Assembly: GCA_002914805.1 (NCBI GenBank)
Contig: JXTB01000185.1
Span: 406,406 to 470,405 of the forward strand
From: Parasponia andersonii
Taxonomy: Eukaryota; Streptophyta; Magnoliopsida; Rosales; Cannabaceae
DNA length: 64,000 bases
Direction: 5' to 3'
Positions 45,536 through 56,880 of this stretch are shown here, in pieces. A program made the position numbers and the translations under genes. Numbering within the stretch: position 1 is the first letter of the stretch; each line of letters begins with the position of its first letter. The notes beneath the pieces are model-generated. The model made no database searches, was not told the origin of the DNA, and saw only the letters and a list, made by a program, of their open reading frames with translations.

Positions 45536-46524
45536 TTGATTCACGAAGGTGTAAAATTTTTCATAATAAGTCGAGAAATATATTAATAAATATTTTTTGT
45601 ATTAAAATGTGTTAGATTACTAATGATTCCACAAATGATAGAAAAATATATATATATATATATATATTTTAAATTTTAAAAAGATGAGAATTAGCCTAAG
45701 GCTGCAAAAGCCGGCCGTCTACGAACACTTTGTATTTTGTAAGTTTATGCAAATTAACCCAAACTATCGATACAATATTGTCCACTACTAATCTTGTATA
45801 GTTAATGACTGGGCTATATCCTATATTATATGTACGTACAATATGATTTTCAAAAGCTCTAAATTCACAAGTTTGCACTTTGCATATCTATATATACAGA
45901 TATTTACCGCATTCATTATTTAACGAGTACGTGGGAATTCCACTATCCTGTTCCTGCACCTGCAGTAATGTGATGGAAATGTACCAAAGGGCCGAAAAGA
46001 TGGCGGGCCTAATGCTTGGGTCACTGGGCATAACTGCCGCCCACGAAGACATAAAATGGGTCAAGCCCAAAAAAGGGTGCAGCAATAATCCTCAAGGTGT
46101 GCTTCACTTGAACTCATACCCAGTCTGTCCAGACCCAACCAAGGCCATGGGCTTGGCCCCTCATTCGGACTCCTCTTTGATTGGAGGCCTCCAAGTCATG
46201 GAGGAGGGAACTGGGTGGGTGCCGGTGCATCCAGTCAATGGTGCACTTGTTGTTTTTGTTGGAGACTTGATGCACATTCTGTCCAATGGACGTTTCAATA
46301 ACGTGTTGCATCGTGCGCTCGTTAACGAGACACATCATCGGGTGTCGCTCGCTTACTTTTATGGCCCACCAATGGATGTAAAGATATCACCGCTGATTGA
46401 GTTAACTAATCATGATCGTCCTCCTTTGTACCGTCCAGTGACATGGCAAGAGTATCTTGATATTAAGGCAACCCACTTTAATGAGGCACTTAAGTTGATG
46501 AAGAATGATGTTAGCGTCATATGA

Positions 46525-48478
46525 CCTACTCATCGCACTTACTCATTGAGTGCATTTAATCAAACATAATTAATCTTTTTTATATTTGAATATCCTTTAT
46601 ATTTACAATATTTTAAAAAACGGATGTTTACTTAAATTTGACCATTTTATTATATAGGACCCTTAAAATGAAATTTTTCATTGAGTTCAAATAACACGGA
46701 AAATGTAATAGAATCCATTTGTGATCTTTAAATGTTCAACATTTAATAACAGTTATAATTTATTTCATTAACGATTCTTTAGTCTATTTGATATATTCAT
46801 GATTCCCTATTATTTTTTATTTTGATTTTTTAAATCAATCTGGAAAAAAGGGGAAGAGATTAGAGTATATGTCTTCTCTTTTTTTTTTTTTTTTAATACC
46901 TTATTTTAATAAATATTAGTTTTTCTCTTTTACGACTAAATGGTTGAATATATGTATACTTACATCAAGTATATCTACTTATATACAATTTTAGTTTATA
47001 TATTAAGTATATTAGTTTTTATATTTGCTACATCATATTTAACATTTTGTATATATATATATATATATTAATATATTGGTCATTTTGTTACAACACTTAA
47101 AAAATAAATATTTACTTAAAATAGGCCAAAAATTCAATTATTTGGCTGCACTGCCGATACACATATATTTATTCATTTCCTTTTACTCTTATCATTTTTG
47201 TGTCCCCATCAATTACCCCAATAATTGCACAGTCAATTTTGATCACATACATGCATAAATATGCAAGCATGCTTTTCCTTGCATGTCCGAGTAATAGCAA
47301 TGAGATTCCCAATATCATGTTAAGAATAGCTTGAATTTCTAGAATAAGATGCATTCATTTGAGGACAAAATAAATAGATATATCGAAAATTCAAGTACAT
47401 GAAGCAAAAGCATCTATTTTCAAAGTAACAATAAGAAAAATGATAACTAAAGTGGGGAAGTCATAGTCGTCGAAAAAATGACGACATATTTCTCTCATTC
47501 AAAACTGTGCATAAGATATTCATCCCGCTCAACTATTGTAAGTGATAAATGAAAAAAGACGTAACGGTTATCTTTGTTCTTTTTTATTATATTCCCCAGA
47601 TATGAATAAGACCAAATCCAATTTGATTTTTTAAAAATGATTACTCATCCTTAACTTTTTCGAGGAATCTTTCAACAATGCTTGTATTTGATTAATCTTT
47701 CCCAATTTTTTCGACATTGGTTTCTCAGATCCAAGTAAAAAAGATTGAGAAATAAAACCAAATGATATGCATGATCTTTTGTCAACAAATACTCTTATTA
47801 CACTTGTAGTCTTGAAAGAATGAGATGCAACCATACTGTGACTACTTTCAACCAAAAAAAAAAAAAAAAAGCTTTAACTACATCAAGAATTCAAGTATTA
47901 TATATGTCATTAGTCTGATCATTTGCTTTGTAACAAGGGACAAGGCTATATTCACCTAGAGCCCTACTAAATTTTATGTTTTATTTTGGAAAAATAAAAT
48001 ATTTATATGTATTTTTAAATTTTGAAATTTAATAGTATATGAAGCCCCTACTTAAAAAAAAAAAGAAAAAAAGAATAGTATCTATAAAATATATAAAATG
48101 TAAATTTAGCCCTTACAAAACATAAATTTATGGCTCCGTACCTATTTGTAGTAACTATTCATTAATCTAGTGAACCCTAACTCTTTAATTTTTTTCCCCT
48201 CCAAATTCAGATTTTAAAAGTTTCAAATTTAGAGAAGAACGCCTAAAATAAAGAAAACTAGTAAAAACTCACACATAATAAGATTAATATGAGAGAAAAC
48301 ACTATGATTTTGATAGATGAGAATGACTTTTTTAATCCCAGGCATATTATTTTATTGGGATTTTATTGCACCAACATTTCTGTTTTTCTTCAAAGTATGC
48401 TGTAAGTATTTTTATTTCATTAGCTAGAGAGTAGAGCCTAGACTTAAACAAACGACGCGCCGTTTAGCAATGAATTCA
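46525..48478. other. Intergenic between GA3ox-like and ARM/BTB genes
   Basis: AT-rich, no gene recognised. Includes the second copy of the dispersed repeat (46965-47135) and poly-T/poly-A runs. Confidence 0.5.
46965..47135. repeat. Dispersed repeat, partner at 5690-5840
   Basis: CTTATATACAATTTTAGTTTATAT, then TATTGGTCATTTTGTTACAA and AATATTTACTTAAAATAGGCC in the same order and spacing class as at 5720-5825, with an (AT)n insertion near 47050. Confidence 0.6.
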
Positions 48479-48487
48479 TAATTCCGA

Positions 48488-48565
48488 GAGCGGGAAGCGC
48501 GCGTTCACAACGAAATTCAGAAATGTAAAAATGGCGGGCTGTTCAAACATCACACAACTATAAAA
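48488..48565 (+). promoter_or_regulatory. Core promoter of the ARM/BTB gene
   Basis: TATAAAA at 48559-48565, 164 bp upstream of the ATG. Upstream are GCGGGAAG (48490-48497) followed by GCGCGCG, and ATGGCGGGC (48531-48539). The first matches the E2F consensus TTTSSCGC on the other strand at 7 of 8 bases. The GC-rich patch stands out from the AT-rich flank. A CTT-rich tract fills the 5'UTR just before the start. Confidence 0.5.
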
Positions 48566-48728
48566 TAGAACAACCCGGCAAAGTAGCCGCTGATATTATT
48601 TCCATTTATCATAATATAAAAAAAAAAACAAAAACAAAAAGCAAAAATTACCAAAAACCCACTCTACTCTCCTCTAGCTTCCAATCCATCTTCATCTTCT
48701 TCTTCTTCCTCTTCCTCTTCTTTCGGCC

Positions 48729-51700
48729 ATGGAACGAGACCAGAAGAACCCAATCGTCTCTTCCAGAAGAAGCTTGAAGCGTAAGCTGGACCAAGAGTTC
48801 CAAGAGGAGCAAGATCAACATGCCTCCGATCGTAAGATCCCCTCCGTCGCGCCCCAAGATACCACCCAAGATCTGCTCCGCCAGGTCCGATCCTTCGTCG
48901 GGGTCCTCGCCTCCTCCGACGCCGATCGCGCCGCTGCCAAACGCGCCACCCACGCGCTCTGCGAACTCGCCAAGAACGGTACCGGTTTATATATGTTGAT
49001 GGAAGTGGAATACCAGTACTCTGTTTTTTCGGTTGAGTTCGCGGTGATTTGATCTTTATTAGAGGGTTAGGGTTTTACGAGTTTCTGGTATTTTTGCGGT
49101 TTTGCGCAGAGGATGTTGTAGATGTCATAGTGGATTGTGGAGCGGTTCCTGTTCTGGTTAAACATCTCCAGGCACAGACGCTGGGAGATGGCGACTGTGC
49201 GCCGGGGCCGTATGAGCACGAAGTGGAGAAAGGAAGTGCTTTCGCGCTTGGGCTTCTTGCTGTTAAGGTAATTCAATAAGTGCCGTCTTGCTATTTATTT
49301 ATTATTATTTTTAAATTATTTTTCATTTAGTATTTAGTAATATCCATTGCCTAAAATTGTTTGGCGATCCATTGATTGATCAATCGAATCCGTTACTTCA
49401 ACAACAAAATATAAAGTAATAGTTGATAGTAGTTGCTTAATTTCGTTTGGTGATCGAAGTAAGACCCGATGCTACGTTTTGGTTAACTATTCATGCCTTA
49501 AGCCACCTGGCTTCTATGTAGAACAGCCTGAGTATCAACAGCTCATAGTTGATGCTGGAGCTTTGTCACATCTGGTCGATCTGTTAAAGAGGCATAAGAA
49601 TGGTACTAACTCTCGAGCGCTTAGCGGAGTTATCAGGAGGGCAGCTGATGCCATCACTAATCTTGCTCATGAAAATAGCAGCATCAAAACCCTTGTCAGG
49701 TTTGCTTTCTATTGATGTTTTAAGTTTACCATAATGTCAGTATAAATCAATATGTGCTTGTTGTGATGTGTCGGAAATTTTGAACTCAGGATTGAAGGTG
49801 GTATACCTCCTCTTGTCGAGTTGCTTGAGTTTTTAGATGCAAAGGTACAGAGAGCAGCTGCGGCAGCCCTGCGAACCCTTGCATTTAAGAATGATGAAAA
49901 CAAAAATCAGGTGAATAACGTTCCCTATTACACTTTTTTCCCCCATTAGTTTGGATTACATTTGTTGAAAAGATTCGTGAACCGTAATTTGCAGATTGTA
50001 GAGTGCAATGCATTACCTACCCTAATACTAATGCTTTGGTCTGAGGATACCGCAATACATTATGAAGCGGTTTGCCCTGATTCTTCCTTTTTCCCCTTCA
50101 TATATTTTGGGGTTACTTCCCATTCCCTGCACTAGCTGAACCGGTGTGGTTTAGCAGGTTGGTGTAATTGGTAATCTGGTCCACTCATCCCCAAACATTA
50201 AGAAAGAAGTTCTCCTTGCTGGTGCTTTGCAACCTGTTATTGGACTACTCAGGTGAATGTTGTAATTTTTAGTGCTTTTAAGTTCAGTATTAACTTTTAC
50301 TTTGGAGTATTGTAAAACATTGTTGTTTTAGCAATGGTAGACTCTTATCGTTTCCTGATTCTTATTTGGATTAAATTCTTTGAGTTTAATTGACTTAAAT
50401 GATTCGGTATTTCTCTCGATAGTTCTTGCTGTTTGGAGAGCCAACGAGAAGCAGCTTTACTACTTGGTCAATTTGCTGCTGCTGATTCAGATTGCAAGGT
50501 GGAGAACCATATTAATGTTACCAGTCTATTCTTTTTTGGTTATGGGTTTTTATACCATGTATATATGTGTGTATATATATATATTTTGTTAATGTTGCAA
50601 CTTACAACCTAGGTATGCATACAGGTTCATATCGTACAAAGAGGAGCCGTGCAGCCATTGATTGAGATGCTACAGTCTCCAGATTCACAAGTGAAGGAGA
50701 TGTCAGCTTTTGCGTTAGGGAGGTTGGCACAGGTTATTATCTCTTTATTCTTTTTGTTTTTTCTCTTATACGATCTGAAAAGAGGCATCAGAAGAGAGTT
50801 CGTCATTCTATATCAATAACTACTAACTATACTGTAATGTTCGTGTATGTTTCTCATGGAAGGGACATGCTGTTGTTAAATGTACGTTTCTTGATAACAT
50901 CATTAAGTTGGTTCCCTCCTAGCTCGCCCCTTTATTACTGAGTCCAGTGCTTTATTATCCATCCTTTTGCTTATAACTGACTGCCACTTGTTTAACAAAT
51001 AAAAAAGAGAATAATAATTGGCAAGTTTGTAACATATTATAATGGATTTTTGGCATATTTGGTCCCTACTTTATTCGCAAATTGTTAAAATTGTTCCTAT
51101 CTTAATTTTTTTTTGATAATTAAGTCCTTTTTATTTGTTAATATTAAAGTTTTTATGAAATTGAACATGTTTAAGTGAAATAATTTCACTAACATTAATT
51201 AGTTTGGAAGGGAAATAGAAAGAAATTTTAAGAGAAATTTTAAATTTTTAAGAATTTTTTTTTTAATTTTTTAAATTATGTTATTAAATGTTGTTAATTT
51301 TTAGTTATTATTCTTCTAATTTCAACTAATGTTACTAAAATATTGATTTTGACATTCAAAATCTTGCATGTGACTTGAAAATGTTTAATTCTATCCAATA
51401 TTTTAATAATTACTCGTGAAAAAGTCTTAATTACCAAAATTTTTATAACTTAAGCACTTAATTACCAAAAATAGTAACTCAGGGACCTTTTTGTCAATCT
51501 CAAAAAACATAGGAGCCAGTCATGCAAAAAATCCTATTATAATTTCATACTAATAAAATACGGGTAGTAGTTGTGCAAGGAATTTATGAATTCTGGGATT
51601 TATATACAATTTATATTTTCAGGATACACACAATCAAGCCGGCATTTCTCATAATGGCGCTATTGTGCCTCTACTCAACCTTCTAGATTCGAAAAATAGA

Positions 51701-54239
51701 TCTCTGCAACACAATGCTGCTTTTGCTTTATATGGTCTTGCTGATAATGAGGTAAGGCTTGATTGCCTGTGTTTATCGTCTAATGCTGCTAAATTTTGGA
51801 ACTAACTTGAAAAGTTTCTTGTAGGATAATGTTGCCGATTTCATTAAGGCTGGAGGATTTCAAAAACTCAAAGATGGAGAATTCATGGTTCAAGTATATT
51901 TTCCTTCTAATATTATTTCTAGTTTCATCTTACAGCTCTTGAATTATAATTTTAAATGGTATTTTCTTGGCTTTCCTAGTTGATCGTCACTTTCTTATTT
52001 GCGACTATACATGATTCCTGTAGCCAACTAAAGATTGTGTAGCAAAAACGTTGAAAAGACTAGAGGAAAATATTCACGGACGGGTGAGTGTTAATATGGA
52101 TTTGGCTCTTTTGTTAGTCCATATTTGGGTGGTTTTTTGTGGTAACTTAGTTGATTTGTTTATTGTTGTAAGTATTTTGCTCAAACTGTAAATTAAATTA
52201 ATGAAATTGTATGACGGTGGGTTCAACCGCTTTGGTGCTTTCCCCTCAGGTATTAAACCATCTACTATATCTGATGCGGGCTGCAGATAGAACAGTCCAA
52301 AGACGAGTGGCTTTAGCTCTTGCCCATCTTTGTGCCCCTGATGACTGGAAAACTATTTTCATTGATAACAATGGTACGATTTCTTGAGTACTAATGTATT
52401 TCTTGCATTATAGTTTGCTATATTGGTCTGATTCTTTTGGATTAGGGTTGTAGATTTGTGCCAACTCAATGTCAGAACTGATGGAATTCGGTCCCTTAAA
52501 TTTGTAATTGGAAGCAATTAAACAAATAGTTATTAAACAAGTTGAGGCAAAAAATCAGTCTTGTTCTTAGTTTGACATCTTACTTAGTATCATAGCTCCT
52601 TAATAACACAAAACCAAGCAAATACACCGAAATAGTTTTAATTAACTTAATCATGTTGCTATGGAAGTCTCATTGCTCTTTTCTATCTGCAGGTTTAGAC
52701 TTGCTATTAGGGCTTCTTGAGTCCACGAACCTGAAGCAACAACATGATGGTTCTTTGGCCTTGCACAAGTTGGCTACAAAAGCTTCTTCTCTCTCTCATG
52801 TGGATGCAGCTCCCCTATCACCAACTCCGCAGGTTTTCTTTTAATGTCTAATTAGACGATTCATGCATAAACTTGGTGGTTTCAGTACCCAGAGAAAGCA
52901 ACAAAAGAAAAAGATAAACTTGCTCCTGTCATTGACATGATCACATGTCACTGTTTTCTTCAGGTGTATTTGGGTGAGCAATACGTAAACAATCCCACTC
53001 TTTCTGATGTCACCTTCTTAGTTGAAGGTAGGATGCAATGGCCTTGCCTTGGTTTTTATCCAGAGAAAAACAATGTCCACATTCTCTGTTATGCGGCTGA
53101 TATATTCTGAATTTGCTGACCCTTACTTACTCTTACTGTATAAATTCTGTCAGGTAAACGTTTCTATGCTCACAGAATCTGTCTGCTTGCTTCTTCTGAT
53201 GCATTCCGTGCAATGTTTGATGGTGGTTACAGGGTAAGGATTAATTTTTTTGTCTTTAACTGTTGTTATTTTTATCTACTAGCTTTTTTCTTTGTGCTCC
53301 GTAAACCTATATAGATACTTTCTTATCGAACACACTTTTGCAGGAGAGGGATGCTAAAGATATAGAAATTCCAAACATAAAATGGGATGTTTTTGAGTTG
53401 ATGATGAGGTATGAGTGTTTATTCTCTTTTTGACTGATTAATACGAGTAATGAACACTATTCGTTCCCTGATTAAGTGTATTTCTTTCGGTTTGTGCCTC
53501 CTAGATTCATATACACAGGATCTGTAGAGGTCGATTTAGATATTGCTCAAGATCTACTCAGAGCTGCAGACCAGTATCTTTTGGATGGTCTTAAGCGACT
53601 CTGTGAATATGCTATTGCTCAGGTGGGCTTCACCAGTTTGATAATTTTTTCTTTTGCATTAACTTCTCTTTTACTGGTCATATGGCTGATCGACTTTTGT
53701 ATTTAGTTCCTTAGGAATATTTCTGTATGAAATGTTTCGCTTGCTGATGATTCTTATTTTGTTCCTAAAGGATGTTTCTGTAGATAATGTTTCGCTCGTG
53801 TACGAGTTATCAGAGGCCTTCAATGCTATGTCATTAAGACAAGCTTGCTTACTCTTCATATTGGAGCAGTTTGACAAATTGAGCATCAAACCCTGGTATA
53901 TATCTTGATGGCTTCCTCTGAAATTTCTACCTGTGTGCATGTGTCTACAATTTCGGATACTTTCTTTAGAATCTGACTTTTGGAATCTGAGCTTTGTTTT
54001 TTTTTGTCTCCAAATCTAGAAATTGATTTGATTTTTTTTTTTGCCACCTTAGATGGTAGCAATTTGCTCTTGCTCCCTTTGCCTCTTAATAATAAACTCA
54101 GTTAATGTTGAAGTTTATGCTCTTTAATATGGAAATTTGCAGGTACTCCCGCTTGATTCAACTAATCATACCGGAGATAAGGAGATCCTTCACTAATGCA
54201 CTTACGAAGCCCATTCAAACTCAAGTACAGCAGGAATAG
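48729..54239 (+). CDS. ARIA: ARM-repeat and BTB/POZ protein, ARIA/ABAP1 family
   Basis: Nineteen exons join in frame to 708 residues: 48729-48978, 49110-49267, 49527-49699, 49790-49910, 49995-50069, 50158-50252, 50423-50498, 50625-50732, 51623-51751, 51825-51893, 52024-52083, 52250-52373, 52693-52832, 52964-53027, 53154-53233, 53344-53408, 53505-53622, 53771-53895, 54143-54239. A basic N-terminus (SLKRKLDQEF) precedes armadillo repeats (about residues 60-500; for example GAVPVLVKHLQ, GGIPPLVELLEF, GAVQPLIEMLQ, GAIVPLLNLLD). The BTB domain follows (about 535-640; LSDVTFLVEGKRFYAHRICL, FRAMFDGGYRERD, RFIYTGSVEV). Family members are nuclear: ARIA binds the ABA factor ABF2, and ABAP1 binds ORC and TCP24 to restrain DNA replication. 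Telling the two apart needs a tree. All borders are GT-AG with no stop. Intron 8 holds a MITE. Confidence 0.93.
51035..51043. repeat. Target-site duplication of the intron-8 MITE, left copy
   Basis: TATTATAAT, repeated exactly at 51535-51543 on the other side of the element. Confidence 0.85.
51044..51534. mobile_element. Mutator-type MITE in intron 8 of the ARM/BTB gene
   Basis: 491 bp, no coding. The ends are inverted: GGATTTTTGGCATATTTGGT at the left and GGATTTTTTGCATGACTGGC on the opposite strand at the right. A perfect 9-bp direct repeat TATTATAAT flanks it. Nine bp indicates Mutator-type transposition. It accounts for more than half of the 890-bp intron and leaves splice sites untouched. 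Confidence 0.88.
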
Positions 54240-55054
54240 ATGGTCTAGCTCTAGATAGTCGCAATTTTGATCTTTAACTAAAACATTACGGTGGAAGACC
54301 AATGTACATAGAGACTAGATTGTTTTTGTACATTGTACCAAATGTAATTCCTCTACGAAGGAGGCATATTTTCGTCAACGCTCTGGTTGATGAAATGAAC
54401 GTATCTTTTCGCAGTCTCACTGCTCATATACAAAGTGGCATATCGCTTTCCATTTTATTCTGTTTTTGTTCAAATGAGACGAGCGTTTTCGTGAACCTAG
54501 ACAAAATATGCCCTTTTTCTCTCTTTTCTATTTTTACAGATGAACATTGAGAAAACGAGTGGCCAAGTGATCGTTAAGATTAGCCAAATAACCTTACCAT
54601 TTAAACAAATATTTGCTTTGTACTCCTTTTCTTTAACAAGAAAGATCAATAGGAATAAAGACTTCGAAAAATAAAAATCACGTGGGAAGCAACGTGTTTG
54701 ATTCATTATTAAGAATTATCGAATATGAATGTTAACATTGTCAGGACATCATTTAGTCCACACTGGATAAATTTCAGCTAATCATAATGTAATCAACCTT
54801 TGAGACTTAAATTCAGTTAAGCACAATGTAATCAACCTTTGAGACTTCTTTTTGTTTTACATTGTAGTTGCTAACTCAACAGGAAGGTATGGATGAATGG
54901 AGGGGAAGAAAAAAATCACAAAACAAGAACAAGATACAGGACACTGCTTGCAAAGTTCTCTTCCACTGAAGTGCCAACGTGGCACGAGGTTTGAAACAAT
55001 CGAACCTTCTAAACTAAATAATAATACATTGAGATGCTATTGCATCTTCTTTTA
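54240..55054. other. Shared 3' region of two convergent genes
   Basis: 0.8 kb between the stop codons of the ARM/BTB gene (plus) and the cyclin (minus). It holds the 3'UTRs and a near-exact short duplication, AGCACAATGTAATCAACCTT versus AATCATAATGTAATCAACCT (54779-54840). No gene. Confidence 0.6.
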
Positions 55055-55880
55055 TCATCTAGCAATCGCAGGAGCACAAGTTGAATCATCTTTGTTTGAC
55101 CAACCCTCTTTAATTCCACAGGCTTGGATTGGCCTTAGTCTTTCAATCTGTAGTCCTGAAGCTTCTTTCTCTAATTGTGAACAATATTTTCGAAATGTCT
55201 CTACACTTACTTGAAGCCTGAAATCAATAGTGAACAAAAACTTCATCTCCAATCTGTTTAACTCTTTTGTGCTGACTCCTCCCACTTTAGCATAGTATGC
55301 ATTGTTAAAGAATCTGCAAGAAGAATGTCGAAACCAACGTCATGATTGATTGATTCACGCCAAAAAAAAAAGGGAAAAAGAAAAAGACGAAACTTCCAAG
55401 TGTAAAGGCTGAGAACCAAAGGGTATTCAAGACTAGTTAAAACTCATTTTCATCTTGTTTTCGGGTTAGAACTTACGCATCATCTATAAATTTTGCTGCT
55501 AGCATTACACTTGTGATTAGGAGCCTGTGAACGTTAAGAGATGTTAATTGAACATCTGTGTTCTGGAGAAATCTGTCTACATAGATGTTTGCAACAACAA
55601 AGCAGGATGGGCTGCAGCCTGAGTACTTGAAGATGCGATCTATGTACTGGCGAATGCTCAAACTCGGTGCTCTTAGACCGTGAAATACGGTAAGAACATC
55701 GTTAACCCGTGTTGCTTCCAATTGCAATTCATTTATATGAACGGATTTCTCAAGAAGTGATGAGAGAAGGGATAAGACCCGGGGAATTTTCATAACTCTT
55801 TTGCTTAATTCTTTAAGCCCCAAAGAAAGGTAAACATCTGAGCCTATATTACTCTGCGTCTCCACTGCAAGAGTTCCCAT
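55055..55880 (-). CDS. P/U-type (PHO80-like) cyclin
   Basis: Two coding exons, 55880-55477 and 55313-55055, join as GC|A to give 220 residues, a usual length for plant P-type (also called U-type) cyclins. The start is the Met of MGTLAVETQSN; an acceptor (CTTTGCAG) eight bases upstream shows that a 5'UTR intron ends there, so the in-frame Mets further upstream are intronic. The cyclin box spans about residues 55-165: VFHGLRAPSLSIRQYIDRIF, CSPSCFVVANIYVDRFL, LTSLNVHRLLITSVMLAAKF, then NNAYYAKVGGVSTKELNRLE. These cyclins resemble yeast PHO80 and pair with CDKA-type kinases; links to nutrient and hormone control of division are reported. No defect seen. Confidence 0.93.
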
Positions 55881-56738
55881 TATTAAATCTGCAAAGTTGA
55901 GCATTAACATCAAAGCACAAGCTAAAAGTCTACAAAAACTCGTGTAAGTAAAGTTTGGGTGACCACAAACTTGGTGCCGCGGAGATGACTCCGAGAAAGA
56001 GAAAAATTATAACTCTATTATAGAAAATTCTCTTTCGAAAAATCTATCATTTTGTGCTCTGACTGAAGTCCTAATCTCTTCTCAAGTACCTAGAAATAGA
56101 ATAACCAAGTACAACTATTTCATCTCTTCTCAAGTACAAGTACTTAATTTTAAATCAAAAAAATTTGCAGAGTTAAGGAAGCAAATTCGCCAGAAGACAT
56201 TTCTTGACCCAATTTGCAAATTAAACGCTTTTCTACTTTCATGCTTAGATCTACATACATCTCCTATCTACAATTGAAGTTCCATCTTCTAACATCATTC
56301 TCCTATGACCCGGTTCATTCCCCACCCCCCACACCCCCCAAAACATGGAACCTTGACATTAAATTGCTGTAAAAAAATATGAGCAAGCTGTCCAACTCGT
56401 CAAAAATTGACACAAGTATTGAACGAGCTAAATAAGCTAAAACCCACTAAGACTTTCCAGAAACGGGTTAGAACGAAGTCCTGTCGAACGAACTAGACCT
56501 CATTTCGATACTAAAATCTTAAATTCCGACAAACCCCTCAGATTATATCAAGAAATTTAACAAAGTAAGCAGAACCCACCAATCAAATCCGACCAATAAA
56601 CAAGAAAAAACGACTGCCATTAAATTCTAACATTTCAGGACCCAAGATCTGAAAGCTCAAAGTGGACTAGTGGTACTGAACAACAAGCAATAATAAGCAA
56701 ACACAAGAAGAAGAGTGTAAAACGGAAAAAGAACTTAC

Positions 56739-56880
56739 ATATGTTGTTAGGTTAGAAAGGTACTTGGTTTGTGTTTTGAGGCATAAAAAGAAGCACTAGG
56801 CACGAAGATGATACACTGAACTTACAGATAACACCATATAATTCTAAGGGTCTTCGGCATTGTTTCTTCTCTCTGCCATT
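56739..56880 (-). other. Likely 5'UTR exon of the cyclin gene
   Basis: A GTAAGTTC donor at 56738/56737 (minus) could pair with the acceptor at 55889, giving a leader intron of about 850 bp. A CT-rich promoter tract lies upstream at 56948-56976. The right edge of the exon is not determinable. Confidence 0.4.

Larger units (their letters stand above)
36071..46524 (+). pseudogene. GA3ox: Gibberellin 3-beta-dioxygenase-like gene with 9.4-kb intron
   Basis: Two exons, 36071-36540 and 45966-46524, join as TTCTG|T (FC) to give 342 codons, the single-intron layout of GA3ox genes. Exon 1 has the DIOX_N pattern (VPVVDLLG, FSLPTQQKLRTIRSPNGL) and MWSEGF. Exon 2 has LHLNSYPVCPDP, the iron ligands H and D in APHSDSS, the distal H in VLHRALVN, the 2-oxoglutarate-binding R in HRVSLAYFYGPP, and PPLYRPVTWQEYL. 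The family converts GA20/GA9 to bioactive GA1/GA4. Defects: codon 114 (36410) is TGA where relatives have Arg (CGA to TGA), and about seven residues are missing after HSDSSLI, in a beta-strand next to the active site. The intron (36541-45965) contains a Copia element. A usual GA3ox is about 350-375 residues. Probably non-functional. Confidence 0.88.

Noticed and set aside
49709..49903. Minus-strand frame within the ARM/BTB gene
   Set aside because: Antisense shadow of exon 4, which carries armadillo-repeat coding on the plus strand.
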